DNA from: Saxibacter everestensis | Lineage (GTDB): Bacteria > Actinomycetota > Actinomycetes > Actinomycetales > Brevibacteriaceae | Direction of reading: 5' to 3' | Assembly: GCF_025787225.1 (NCBI RefSeq) | Contig: NZ_CP090958.1 | Span: 558,001-622,000, forward strand | DNA length: 64,000 nt | Shown here: positions 50,171-56,981 of the stretch, in pieces | Layout: every line of letters begins with the position of its first letter | How positions within the stretch are numbered: position 1 is the first letter of the stretch | The notes under the pieces: model-generated | Seen by the model: only the letters and a program-made list of their open reading frames with translations | Databases searched by the model: none | What the model was told of the DNA's origin: nothing | Position numbers and translations under genes: made by a program

Positions 50171-50508
50171 TGGGGCTGCAAGGGTGGGTCACCCTGGCGT
50201 CCCTGATCATCATTCCGTTCCTGTCGTACGCAGCGGCACGGTTTGCCGGTAAGTCCACGGTTCGGGCCGCGCAGATCAGCGCAGACGAGGGCGCGTACAC
50301 GCGGGCTCAGGACATCACGGACGGCCTGATCGACAACCTCCGGACGGAACTGGACCGGGCGAAACACGACATTGAAGAGTTCAAGGCCACGTTGAAAGTG
50401 GAACGCGCCGAGTCCACGCGCCTTCGCCGGCACATCACTGAGCTGGAATCGACTATGGCACGGATGGAATCCCAGATTTCGGCGCTGTCTCGCGACAACC
50501 ACAGCTAG
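50170..50508 (+). CDS. Membrane-anchored coiled-coil protein (112 aa)
   Basis: One N-terminal helix (WVTLASLIIIPFLSYAAA) precedes a long coiled coil (about 55-105: LRTELDRAKHDIEEFKATLK). The plan resembles small spanin-like or phage membrane proteins linked to lysis. Starts at the previous stop. Confidence 0.7.
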   Translation: MGLQGWVTLASLIIIPFLSYAAARFAGKSTVRAAQISADEGAYTRAQDITDGLIDNLRTELDRAKHDIEEFKATLKVERAESTRLRRHITELESTMARMESQISALSRDNHS

Positions 50509-50517
50509 GGATGACTG

Positions 50518-50892
50518 TCAGTTTGTCAGCTGGGAGACCCGCCCTGGGGTGACGTGGAGTAGCGCGGCCGCGTCCCGCACGGAGTACCCGTTAGCCTGCA
50601 GGGCGGTGATCGCTTCACGTGTTTCGACGTGTAGGGCCGCTTCCTTTTCAGCCAGTGCAACCCGCTCAGAACCGACATGCGCGGCAGTGAGTACGGCGTC
50701 ATCATCCACCTGAAAGTCATAGGTCAAGGCGATCTTCGCATCGTCGTCTAGGTCATCCATCAGCACAATGACTTCTCGGACCGCCTTATCTAGAGCGGGT
50801 AGGGTTCGGGCGAAGGTGTGGGCACCGGGAACGTCAGGAACGTCGGCCAGCCACTGACCTTCTTCCCGAGTGACTGTAACTGTGTAGCTCAT
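50518..50892 (-). CDS. hicB: HicB-family antitoxin
   Basis: The 124-residue protein has the partial RNase H fold typical of HicB (YTVTVTREEGQWLADVPDVP, TLPALDKAVREVIVLM) and a C-terminal helix-turn-helix (SVRDAAALLHVTPGRVSQLT). It neutralises HicA and probably represses the pair. ATG 50892 overlaps the hicA stop (ATGA); ATG 50904 is an alternative. Confidence 0.88.
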   Translation of the reverse strand: MSYTVTVTREEGQWLADVPDVPGAHTFARTLPALDKAVREVIVLMDDLDDDAKIALTYDFQVDDDAVLTAAHVGSERVALAEKEAALHVETREAITALQANGYSVRDAAALLHVTPGRVSQLTN

Positions 50893-51101
50893 TTCCTGAG
50901 CCATCCTTTCCCTAGTGCGGGTTCGAGGTCTTTCTCGATCTTGTGGAGCGTCCCGGTCGGGATATCGCCCGAGTGCTGCGGTACGGCGGTCGATGCTGTC
51001 ACGTCGTTGGCGGTGATTCGGAACCGCTTGTGCGATCCGACGGTGCGCGTGTGCTCGCCGCCTAGCTTCCTGATCCGCTGCTCAACTTCTCTCGCTCTCA
51101 T
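50889..51101 (-). CDS. hicA: HicA-family mRNA interferase toxin
   Basis: The 70-residue dsRBD-like protein (EVEQRIRKLGGEHTRTVGSH, KRFRI, IPTGTLHKIEKDL) has the HicA plan with the catalytic His in GSHKRF. HicA cleaves mRNA and is held by HicB. The pair is leftward, opposite to the lysis genes, so it is likely active in the lysogen. Confidence 0.87.
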   Translation of the reverse strand: MRAREVEQRIRKLGGEHTRTVGSHKRFRITANDVTASTAVPQHSGDIPTGTLHKIEKDLEPALGKGWLRK

Positions 51102-51150
51102 AGTCTAAGTTTAACGGCTAAACAGTGCAAGTGTCAAGCGGCTAAACACC
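51102..51150 (-). promoter_or_regulatory. hicAB promoter with operator repeats, predicted leaderless
   Basis: On the minus strand TTGACA (51137-51132) and TAAACT (51113-51108) are 18 bp apart; the ATG starts 6 bp after the -10 box, so the hicA mRNA should be leaderless. CGGCTAAAC occurs at 51115-51123 and 51139-51147, the first within an inverted GTTTA/TAAAC pair over the -10 region, a likely HicB operator. Confidence 0.65.
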
Positions 51151-51186
51151 TTTAAGAACTGGCTTGTTTTGAGGGGGCGCATTGTC

Positions 51187-51390
51187 GTGCCGAGAGAGAT
51201 ACCCGACCGGGACATCAAGTGCGAGGTGTGCGGGCTCGTGATCGGGGTACCGCAGATCCTCGTCCAAACGGACGAGGGAGCCTACATTTACCGGCTCCCC
51301 GTCGAAATGGATCTCCACCTGCTGGGGCACGCGAACCACGCCCGCCGTCTAGACAAACAGAAGCAACAGCAGCCACCACCAAGCCCCTGA
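51187..51390 (+). CDS. Small CxxC phage protein (67 aa)
   Basis: The product has IKCEVCGLVIGVPQI and a Gln/Pro tail. GTG 51187 has GAGGGGG 9 bp upstream. Its stop lies in the next terminator. Function unknown. Confidence 0.6.
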   Translation: MPREIPDRDIKCEVCGLVIGVPQILVQTDEGAYIYRLPVEMDLHLLGHANHARRLDKQKQQQPPPSP

Positions 51391-51403
51391 CCGGGGCTTT
51401 TTT
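51381..51403 (+). terminator. Terminator before the endolysin gene
   Basis: AAGCCCC (51381-51387) pairs with GGGGCTT (51393-51399) and the T run continues to 51403. It separates the CxxC gene from lysis genes. Confidence 0.8.
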
Positions 51404-51429
51404 ATGCCCACACCAGAGGGGAAACACTC

Positions 51430-52485
51430 ATGGCCAAAATGCCAGGAGCGAAACAACGGCCGCTGGGCCGACAGACACAGCCACGCATGTCCGCCTACCG
51501 CGTCGTCTGCATTCACACGATGGTCGGATCGTTAGCGGGTACGGACGGAATGTTCAAACGCAACGGGTTCACCGGCACCGAATCTCACTTCGGGACTGGT
51601 GGGGACGGCACCATCTATCAGTGGCAGGACACCGCCTACTCGGCTGACGCCAACTACCTCGGTTCCCGCACCGTCATCAGCATCGAGAACGCGGATCACG
51701 GTCCAGGCTTCAAACCGTGGAACACGAGCGGTGACAACGTGCCGCCTTTTACTGCCGCGCAGATCGAAGCAAACGCTCAGATCATCGCGTGGGCGCACAA
51801 GACGCACGGCATCCCTATAGTCCTGATTCCGAACACCCGGCCTGAACACCGCGGCGTTGGCTATCACGCTCAGGGTGTGCCCGGTAATGGTCTCGTGTCC
51901 GGCGGTGTCACATGGTCGAAGGCTCGCGGGAAAGTGTGCCCTGGTCGGCGCAGGATCGCGCAGATACCGCAGATCATCGCACGCGCAAAACAAATAGCCG
52001 GCGGGGCTTCTGCCGGTGGCGGACCGGCACCCACCCCTGCACCAGCAGCACCGAAAGGAATCCTCGGCATGTCCAAGAGAATCGACTTCAAGCGCAGCGT
52101 GGATATCGCGATCCCGTCGAACGGTGAGATCAAGCAGCTACCGATCGGCGACCCCGACAAGAAGGACGACGAGGCGCATTCGATCGTTTCCGGTAAAGCG
52201 ACGTTCGGCGTCGGCGTCCGCGTCGAGCTGGCGGGTCTCGGTGTGGGTGAGACTGCTGAGCTGGCCTTGTTCGAGTGGATGGACAAGCCGAACGATACGG
52301 CCCGGTTCCTCGACGCCGTGACCTTGCACGGTGTGGCTCAGGGCCCGTCGAAGGGGTCCGTTCATGGCTTGTGGACGCTGCCTGACGAGTACAAGGGCTC
52401 TCCGATGCGTCTCCGCGCCGGTGTGAGCACGCGGACGGCTGGCGTGTCGGTGACGTGGATCGAAACCACGGGCCTGCGCGACTAA
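51430..52485 (+). CDS. Endolysin: amidase_2 with C-terminal wall-binding-like domain
   Basis: The 351-residue lysin has an N-acetylmuramoyl-L-alanine amidase domain (about 20-175) with likely zinc ligands H29 (CIHTM), H146 (GVGYHAQ) and C170 (KVCPGRR). A Gly/Ala/Pro linker (192-208) joins a C-terminal beta domain (about 214-351). An internal ATG at 52069 (M214), 8 bp after AAAGGAA, could give the C-terminal domain alone. It degrades host peptidoglycan at the end of infection. Confidence 0.92.
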   Translation: MAKMPGAKQRPLGRQTQPRMSAYRVVCIHTMVGSLAGTDGMFKRNGFTGTESHFGTGGDGTIYQWQDTAYSADANYLGSRTVISIENADHGPGFKPWNTSGDNVPPFTAAQIEANAQIIAWAHKTHGIPIVLIPNTRPEHRGVGYHAQGVPGNGLVSGGVTWSKARGKVCPGRRRIAQIPQIIARAKQIAGGASAGGGPAPTPAPAAPKGILGMSKRIDFKRSVDIAIPSNGEIKQLPIGDPDKKDDEAHSIVSGKATFGVGVRVELAGLGVGETAELALFEWMDKPNDTARFLDAVTLHGVAQGPSKGSVHGLWTLPDEYKGSPMRLRAGVSTRTAGVSVTWIETTGLRD

Positions 52486-52512
52486 ACGCAACAAACGAAA
52501 GGGAAAACCATC

Positions 52513-52740
52513 ATGGCAACGAACACCAGCATTTCACCGAAGGTCATCGCGACCGCGGGGACCACGATCGGCCTCACTGTTCTCGTGGCGATGCTCGAAG
52601 CGATCACCCCGGAACTGTTGAGCTTCGCGGGGCCGTGGGCGACGGTCCTGTACATGGGCGTCATCGCGCTCGCGGGCACCTTGGCCGGGTATGTGACGCG
52701 TGACCCTGACCGGGAGACGGGGCATGTGCCCGACGTGTGA
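52513..52740 (+). CDS. Holin
   Basis: The 75-residue protein has two membrane helices (about 9-30 and 39-61) with a charged, short C terminus, next to the endolysin. Holins open the membrane so the lysin reaches the wall. AAAGGGAAAACC precedes the ATG. Confidence 0.85.
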   Translation: MATNTSISPKVIATAGTTIGLTVLVAMLEAITPELLSFAGPWATVLYMGVIALAGTLAGYVTRDPDRETGHVPDV

Positions 52741-52843
52741 CCCGCCGGACGACCATTGCGTAGCGGACGGCTGCCATGTCTGCGAGGCCTGCGGGACCCC
52801 GTGGACCTCGCCGACCGCTGCGAAAGCCTGCTGCTGGGACTAG
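52724..52843 (+). CDS. Cys-rich micro-protein overlapping the holin end (39 aa)
   Basis: The frame encodes 39 residues with eight Cys (MCPTCDPPDDHC, CHVCEACG, KACCWD), consistent with two zinc sites or disulfides. ATG 52724 is inside the holin gene, after GGGAGACGGGG. It ends just before the terminator. Confidence 0.5.
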   Translation: MCPTCDPPDDHCVADGCHVCEACGTPWTSPTAAKACCWD

Positions 52844-52853
52844 CACAAGCGTC

Positions 52854-52890
52854 GAGGCCCTCACCCTTAACCGGGTGGGGGCCTCTTTTT
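52854..52890 (+). terminator. Terminator of the phage late operon
   Basis: GAGGCCCTCACCC (52854-52866) pairs with GGGTGGGGGCCTC (52873-52885), 13 bp with one G:U, then TTTTT. A classical strong terminator. Confidence 0.9.
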
Positions 52891-52904
52891 CTGTTGCCCC
52901 CCGA

Positions 52905-52925
52905 GGGGGCATATGCCCCCTTTTT
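52905..52925. terminator. Second hairpin with T run at the phage right end
   Basis: The palindrome GGGGGCATATGCCCCC (52905-52920) is followed by TTTTT. Its surroundings (GCCCCCCGAGGGGGCA) resemble the left-end terminator (GCCCCCTGAGGGGGTA), so the two phage ends carry related hairpins. Confidence 0.6.
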
Positions 52926-52943
52926 GGCACCAATTGGCACCAA
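52924..52943. repeat. Two tandem TTGGCACCAA decamers near attR
   Basis: The self-complementary-ended decamer TTGGCACCAA occurs twice without a gap, 63 bp before the attR core. Short direct repeats beside a core are typical integrase arm sites; I did not find the motif beside attL. Confidence 0.6.
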
Positions 52944-53006
52944 CGCAAACCCCGACAACCCGCGTAGAATCAACGATCACGGCACCGTGAATACGCTTAA
53001 ATCGGT

Positions 53007-53027
53007 TTCGATTCCCCATAGCTCCAC
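53007..53027 (+). other. attR core (21 bp)
   Basis: An exact copy of the tRNA 3' end (5809-5829). It is not preceded by the rest of a tRNA, so it is the displaced bacterial half of the target. Confidence 0.93.
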
Positions 53028-53076
53028 AATATGGTGAGGGGTCGGACACGTACTTCGTCCGACCCCTCACCATATT
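53028..53076. terminator. 20-bp perfect inverted repeat directly after attR
   Basis: The arms 53028-53047 and 53057-53076 are perfect reverse complements around a 9-nt loop (ACGTACTTC) and begin at the first base after the core. Before integration this hairpin would directly follow the tRNA, so it is probably the host tRNA terminator. Confidence 0.75.
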
Positions 53077-53078
53077 AT

Positions 53079-53480
53079 GCGGTAGAGCGAATCGAACCCT
53101 GCAGGTGGGCCCCCGCTGCGAGCGCCAGCGAGCAGTAGGAATCGATTCCCCATAGCTCCACAAACGTGTCGAGCCCTTTCTGCGCATCAGCGGGGATGGG
53201 CTTGCACGGTTAATCAGTATGGTGAATCGAATGGGCCCCCGCTGCGAGTTCTGCGCGCAGTAGGGGCTTCCCCATAGTTCCACGTAAAGTAGACCGTTCG
53301 AACCTTGCCTCGCGTGATCGCGGGGCAAGGTTTTCGTAGTGTGGCCTGGTGCTGGTGGCGATCACGGGGGTCGGTCGAGGGCCGCGTAGGCCCCGTCGTC
53401 GATGGGCACGCGGTCGAACAGCGAACGTTTCTGTTGCCGAGACGTCGACCATGAGGGTACATCCCCGGTATTCTGAAGAC
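53079..53480. repeat. Repeat region with two decayed att-like copies
   Basis: No gene is seen. Two related repeat units share GGGCCCCCGCTGCGAG and end in copies of the tRNA 3' end: 53142-53161 (intact for TCGATTCCCCATAGCTCCAC) and 53266-53283 (altered, CCCCATAGTTCCAC). Each holds a small GC hairpin (CTGCG/CGCAG type). Confidence 0.7.
53212..53283 (+). repeat. 72-bp direct repeat, left copy
   Basis: It aligns without gaps to 54198-54269 (AATCAGTATGGTGAATCG against AGTCAGCATGGCGAATCG at the start), with scattered substitutions, and ends in an att-like segment. The pair brackets mntA-hepT. Confidence 0.7.
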
Positions 53481-53810
53481 ATGCCGAAGAACGCCGTGAC
53501 GCCCGAGACGCTCGCCCTGCACGAGCTCATCGATGCGCGTCGCGACGAGTTCTTGGCCCTCCTGGCCAAGTACGCAGCGACCAAACCGAAGCTGTTCGGC
53601 TCCGTCGCACGCGGCACTGCGCACGCCGGTAGCGACATCGACATCCTCGTCGAAATGGATCCCACGGACGGAAACCTGCTCATGCGGGCCTCCGGACTCA
53701 TGGAAGAGACGCGGGCACTCTTCGGCCGCGATGACATCGACGTGTTCCCGGTGCAGCTGCTCAAGCGGCCGATCTCGGAGTCGGCGCTCGAGGACGCCAT
53801 CGCGCTGTGA
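53481..53810 (+). CDS. mntA: MntA-type nucleotidyltransferase antitoxin
   Basis: The 109-residue minimal nucleotidyltransferase has the GSX10DXD site from G40-S41 (LFGSVARGTAHAGSDIDIL) to D52/D54. MntA antitoxins inactivate HepT by adding AMP to a tyrosine. It overlaps hepT by 4 bp. It lies outside attR, so it belongs to the host or to an older element. Confidence 0.9.
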   Translation: MPKNAVTPETLALHELIDARRDEFLALLAKYAATKPKLFGSVARGTAHAGSDIDILVEMDPTDGNLLMRASGLMEETRALFGRDDIDVFPVQLLKRPISESALEDAIAL

Positions 53811-54151
53811 GTCGCGATGCTGGTCAGCGCATCGCCGATCTCCTCGATGCCATCGAACGGTGCCAGCGGTACGCCACCGCTCTCGCGAGTGAAGGCGAAA
53901 GTCTCGCGGACATGGCCGAGGACGCCATAGAACGGAACCTGCAGATCATCGGCGAGGCAGCGAACCACCTTCCGGCGGAGATCATCGATGCGCATCCGGA
54001 GATCGCGTGGCCGCAGATCCGAGGTTTTCGCAACATCCTCGTTCACCAGTATTTCGGGGTTGACGTGGAGGTCGTCCGCGACGTCGTCGAGAGCTATCTT
54101 CCGCCGTTAGCTGCGGCGCTCCGTCAGCAGCGACGGAACGGCCAACTGTAG
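53807..54151 (+). CDS. hepT: HepT-type HEPN toxin
   Basis: The 114-residue helical protein has the HEPN RNase motif RX4H with following Tyr (R75-NILV-H80-Q-Y82). Known HepT toxins cut RNA, and the Tyr next to the His is the AMP acceptor for MntA. GTG start coupled to mntA. Confidence 0.9.
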   Translation: MSRDAGQRIADLLDAIERCQRYATALASEGESLADMAEDAIERNLQIIGEAANHLPAEIIDAHPEIAWPQIRGFRNILVHQYFGVDVEVVRDVVESYLPPLAAALRQQRRNGQL

Positions 54152-54197
54152 GGACGAGGCACGGTTCGAACACTGTCGCGCTACCTCGACGCGTTTT

Positions 54198-54269
54198 AGT
54201 CAGCATGGCGAATCGCATCGGCCGCCGCTGCAAGTTCTGCGTGCAGCAGGGGTTTCCCCACAGCACCAC
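54198..54269 (+). repeat. 72-bp direct repeat, right copy with decayed att-like end
   Basis: Counterpart of 53212-53283. The end reads GGTTTCCCCACAGCACCAC, a more altered version of the tRNA 3' end. It contains the hairpin GCTGCA/TGCAGC. Confidence 0.7.
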
Positions 54270-54302
54270 CTAGAACCGCGCCGGACTCAGCCTGGCAGTG
54301 AC

Positions 54303-54782
54303 CTACTTGTAAAAGCCTTCACGCAAGTTGACGCCGTGCTCGATCCAGGCCTTCAACGCAGAGAGCATGCTAGTCCAGCCCTCGCAGTTGTCGAAGGCGT
54401 TCTTTGCTCCGTCCACTGTGGGCCGCCATGAGGATTCCGTGATCGTTACGAGGGTTCGGGTGTCGTCGTCAAGAGGCTCGAACTCGAACGTCGTGGTCGT
54501 GGTGCCCTGGTCATTGGTCGTGGCCTCACCGGCCCACTCGATGACGATTCGCCGTGGCGGATCAGCCTCAAGTACCCTGACCGGAAAAGCGCCGGGGAAA
54601 TCGTGGAAGTCCCAGGTGACATCATTGCCCGGTTCGAGACGACCGCGGGCCCCGCCGGTGGTGAAATACCGGGAAAGCTGCTCGGGGTCGGCAACGGCCT
54701 CGTATACCTGCGCCGATGGCCGCGAAACCCGAACGGAAACCGTGAATGTGAGTTCGGTTAGTTCATCTTCCATCTTGTTCAT
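54303..54782 (-). CDS. SRPBCC (AHSA1-like) domain protein
   Basis: The 159-residue START-like protein (VSVRVSRPSAQVYEAVADPE, WEAGEAT-type hydrophobic strands, CEGWTSMLSALKAWIEHG) binds hydrophobic ligands in this superfamily. Divergent pairing with an ArsR-type regulator is a common bacterial unit. ATG 54773 is an alternative start. Confidence 0.87.
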   Translation of the reverse strand: MNKMEDELTELTFTVSVRVSRPSAQVYEAVADPEQLSRYFTTGGARGRLEPGNDVTWDFHDFPGAFPVRVLEADPPRRIVIEWAGEATTNDQGTTTTTFEFEPLDDDTRTLVTITESSWRPTVDGAKNAFDNCEGWTSMLSALKAWIEHGVNLREGFYK

Positions 54783-54798
54783 GTGATATTTATATAAC
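54783..54798. promoter_or_regulatory. Very short AT-rich divergent spacer
   Basis: Only 16 bp (TGATATTTATATAAC region) separate the two starts. The AT-rich imperfect palindrome could hold both -10 elements and an ArsR operator, giving leaderless or near-leaderless mRNAs. Confidence 0.5.
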
Positions 54799-55125
54799 GT
54801 GTCAGCTGATCACACAATAGGCCCCGATGACGACTCGGTATTCAAGGCGCTTGCATCTCCGACGCGGCGCCGCATGCTCGATGCGCTGAAGGCTGGGTCA
54901 TGTAGCACCGGTGAGCTCTGTCAGCATTTCCCCGAGCTCGATCGCACGACGGTGCTTCAACATCTGCGTGTACTGGAGCGGGCATGCCTCGTGACGGGAA
55001 GGAAGGTCGGGCGGGAACGCTATCTCACGCTGGCGCCGGTCCCGATCAAACGAATCTACGACCGCTGGATCGGTGAGTACGCTCGGGCGGCCGTCGAGTT
55101 GCTCGATGACCTCGAACGTGGATAG
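54799..55125 (+). CDS. ArsR-family transcriptional regulator
   Basis: The 108-residue winged helix (LASPTRRRMLDALKAGSCST, LDRTTVLQHLRVLERACLVT) lacks the CxC metal site of arsenic sensors, so it probably senses another signal and controls the divergent SRPBCC gene. GTG start. Confidence 0.88.
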   Translation: MSADHTIGPDDDSVFKALASPTRRRMLDALKAGSCSTGELCQHFPELDRTTVLQHLRVLERACLVTGRKVGRERYLTLAPVPIKRIYDRWIGEYARAAVELLDDLERG

Positions 55126-55225
55126 GTCTGACTTCCACGAAAGTGACGGCAGAACAGACATGGTTTTGGTCGCCTATGCTGAACGACAGTCAATCGAATC
55201 GACAACGACACGGAGGTCCGGAGAC

Positions 55226-55744
55226 ATGCAGCAACTGGACCACGGCTTACTTGCGGACCGGATTGAACGGATCGAGGCGGTGCTGATCCGGTCCCTGGCT
55301 TTTGCGGCCGGTTTGGGCATTGGACTGGGGCTGCTCCTGCCGTACCTGACTTGGTCGGTCGACCAAAAAGATGTGACCTCGAACATTGTCGCCACGGGGT
55401 TCCTCGGGGTAACCTACCGGACCGAGGACGGTGACATCGACGGCCCTTCCCTGTTCATCGGCATCGCGTTCATCGGACTCAGCCTGGTCGGTGTCCTCGC
55501 TCTCTGTGTTCTCGTCAGGGTGGCCGCCCGTACCGGAAGCATGTCGTTCACGCGCTGGGCGAACGCGATCGCCGCACTTCTGCTCATCGGCGTCGTGGGA
55601 GCCTGGCTCTTCGCAGGCGTCGCGCGTCGTGACAGCAGCTTCGCCCTGCACAGCGGAATTTTCTTCCTGACCGGAGGAGCGATGCTTTTTGCGTTTGTGA
55701 TCTTTACGGACACCGCTCGACGCTGGTGGGTCCTGGACCGCTAG
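55226..55744 (+). CDS. Four-helix membrane protein, unknown
   Basis: The 172-residue protein has hydrophobic helices at about 24-43, 73-98, 110-131 and 140-162. GGAGGTCCGGAG precedes ATG 55226. No family recognised. Confidence 0.7.
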   Translation: MQQLDHGLLADRIERIEAVLIRSLAFAAGLGIGLGLLLPYLTWSVDQKDVTSNIVATGFLGVTYRTEDGDIDGPSLFIGIAFIGLSLVGVLALCVLVRVAARTGSMSFTRWANAIAALLLIGVVGAWLFAGVARRDSSFALHSGIFFLTGGAMLFAFVIFTDTARRWWVLDR

Positions 55745-55799
55745 CGCTGCAGGACGCTGCTCGCGGGATTGAACCCACGGCCAAGAGACAATGGACAGC

Positions 55800-56657
55800 A
55801 TGCGCAAGAGTTGGATGCTGGGAGTCGTCGTTGTGCTCGGGCTGGCTGGTTGCCAGGTGGCCCCGGGGGCCATCGAAGGTCCGGTCTCGACGGCGGGCGG
55901 CGTGGTTCTGCCACCAGTCTCCGGGGTGTTCGACTATCAGCTCGGCGGCGCCTACGATCTGTCTCCCGGCGTGGATGTGGTGGTGCGGGATGCGAGCGAC
56001 GCTCCGGCCCGCGGCGCATACAACATCTGCTACGTCAACGGGTTCCAGACTCAGCCAGGCGAAAAAGACGCCTGGGCGGGGGACCGCGAAGACCTTCTGC
56101 TGCACGATGCCGATGGCGAGCTTGTGCTCGATCCGGATTGGCCGGACGAGTACATCCTCGACCCGTCGTCCGCATCCCAACGAGACGGGATCCTCAAGGT
56201 GATCGGGCCGGTAATCACCGGGTGCGCAGACGACGGCTACGACGCGGTCGAGATCGACAATCTGGACACCTGGATCAGATTCACCGACCCTGCCGACGGA
56301 GTGATCAGCGAAAGCGGCGCGATGGCGTTGGCGCGCGCGTATGTCGCACTGGCACACCAACACGGCCTTGCGATCGGGCAGAAGAACGCCGCCGAAATTG
56401 CCGAGACCGGCCACGCCGACATTGGCTTCGATTTCGCAGTCACCGAGGAATGCGCCGCCTACGACGAGTGCTCCGCCTACACGAGTGTCTACGGCAAGCA
56501 AGTGTTGCAAATCGAGTACACCGACAACCTCCCGGCGCCCTTCACAGCGGTATGTGAACGCGGAGACAGGGCGCCGCTGACCATTTTGCGTGACCGCGAC
56601 CTGGCCACCGCTGATAACAGTGACTACGCCTACGAGCAGTGCCCGGCCGACGGGTAG
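55800..56657 (+). CDS. GH114-like secreted lipoprotein (endo-alpha-1,4-polygalactosaminidase type)
   Basis: From ATG 55800 the protein has a lipoprotein signal ending LGLAGC (lipid Cys about 18). The mature part matches the GH114 TIM-barrel pattern: FDYQLGGAY, NICYVNGFQTQP, DGYDAVEIDNLD, IGQKNAAEIA and FDFAVTEECAAYDEC. GH114 enzymes cut galactosaminogalactan-like polymers. ATG 55791 is in frame and possible. Confidence 0.85.
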   Translation: MRKSWMLGVVVVLGLAGCQVAPGAIEGPVSTAGGVVLPPVSGVFDYQLGGAYDLSPGVDVVVRDASDAPARGAYNICYVNGFQTQPGEKDAWAGDREDLLLHDADGELVLDPDWPDEYILDPSSASQRDGILKVIGPVITGCADDGYDAVEIDNLDTWIRFTDPADGVISESGAMALARAYVALAHQHGLAIGQKNAAEIAETGHADIGFDFAVTEECAAYDECSAYTSVYGKQVLQIEYTDNLPAPFTAVCERGDRAPLTILRDRDLATADNSDYAYEQCPADG

Positions 56658-56696
56658 CGGCCCGATACTGGTGCTAATCGCCGGTTTTGAATATCA

Positions 56697-56940
56697 GTGG
56701 CAGCAAAGAATGCCGCGGCGAAGTTCGCGATCGGCCTGTTCCAGATCGGGATTGCCTGCTTCTACATCCTGCTCGTCTCGAGCGTGACGGGCGACGGGAT
56801 GATCCCAGCTCTTCACTGCCATTCCCAGCCCGGCGTACTTCACGATCGTCGCGGTGTCGGCGATCGTCTTGGGCTTGGTGTTGCTCATCTCGCGTAAACC
56901 ACTGAATCGGCGGCTGTACGCCAACTCCAGCGGCAGCTGA
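56697..56940 (+). pseudogene. Frameshifted C-terminal remnant of a POT/MFS transporter
   Basis: One frame encodes KFAIGLFQIGIACFYILLVSS and stops making sense near 56810; another then reads IPSPAYFTIVAVSAIVLGLV, LLISRKPLNRRLY and ends TGA 56938-56940. Together they look like the last two membrane helices of a peptide/H+ symporter with an internal deletion and shift. Nothing upstream supplies the rest of the gene. Confidence 0.6.
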
Positions 56941-56981
56941 ATCGCGGTGCCTGGCTGAGCCGCGGCCCAGGCGGCGAACAG

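Larger units (their letters stand above)
5809..53027. mobile_element. Complete siphovirus prophage integrated in tRNA-Ala
   Basis: The roughly 47.2-kb element is bounded by perfect 21-bp repeats, one inside the tRNA, and has a full phage gene order: integrase, immunity, early, recombination and replication, packaging, head, tail and lysis modules. No frameshifted or truncated structural gene is apparent, so it may be inducible. It has tail-chaperone and tape-measure genes and no sheath protein, hence a non-contractile long tail. Confidence 0.95.

Noticed and set aside
53349-53480. N-terminal extension of mntA
   Set aside because: The added residues are Arg-rich and unlike the family; ATG 53481 gives the standard minimal nucleotidyltransferase length.
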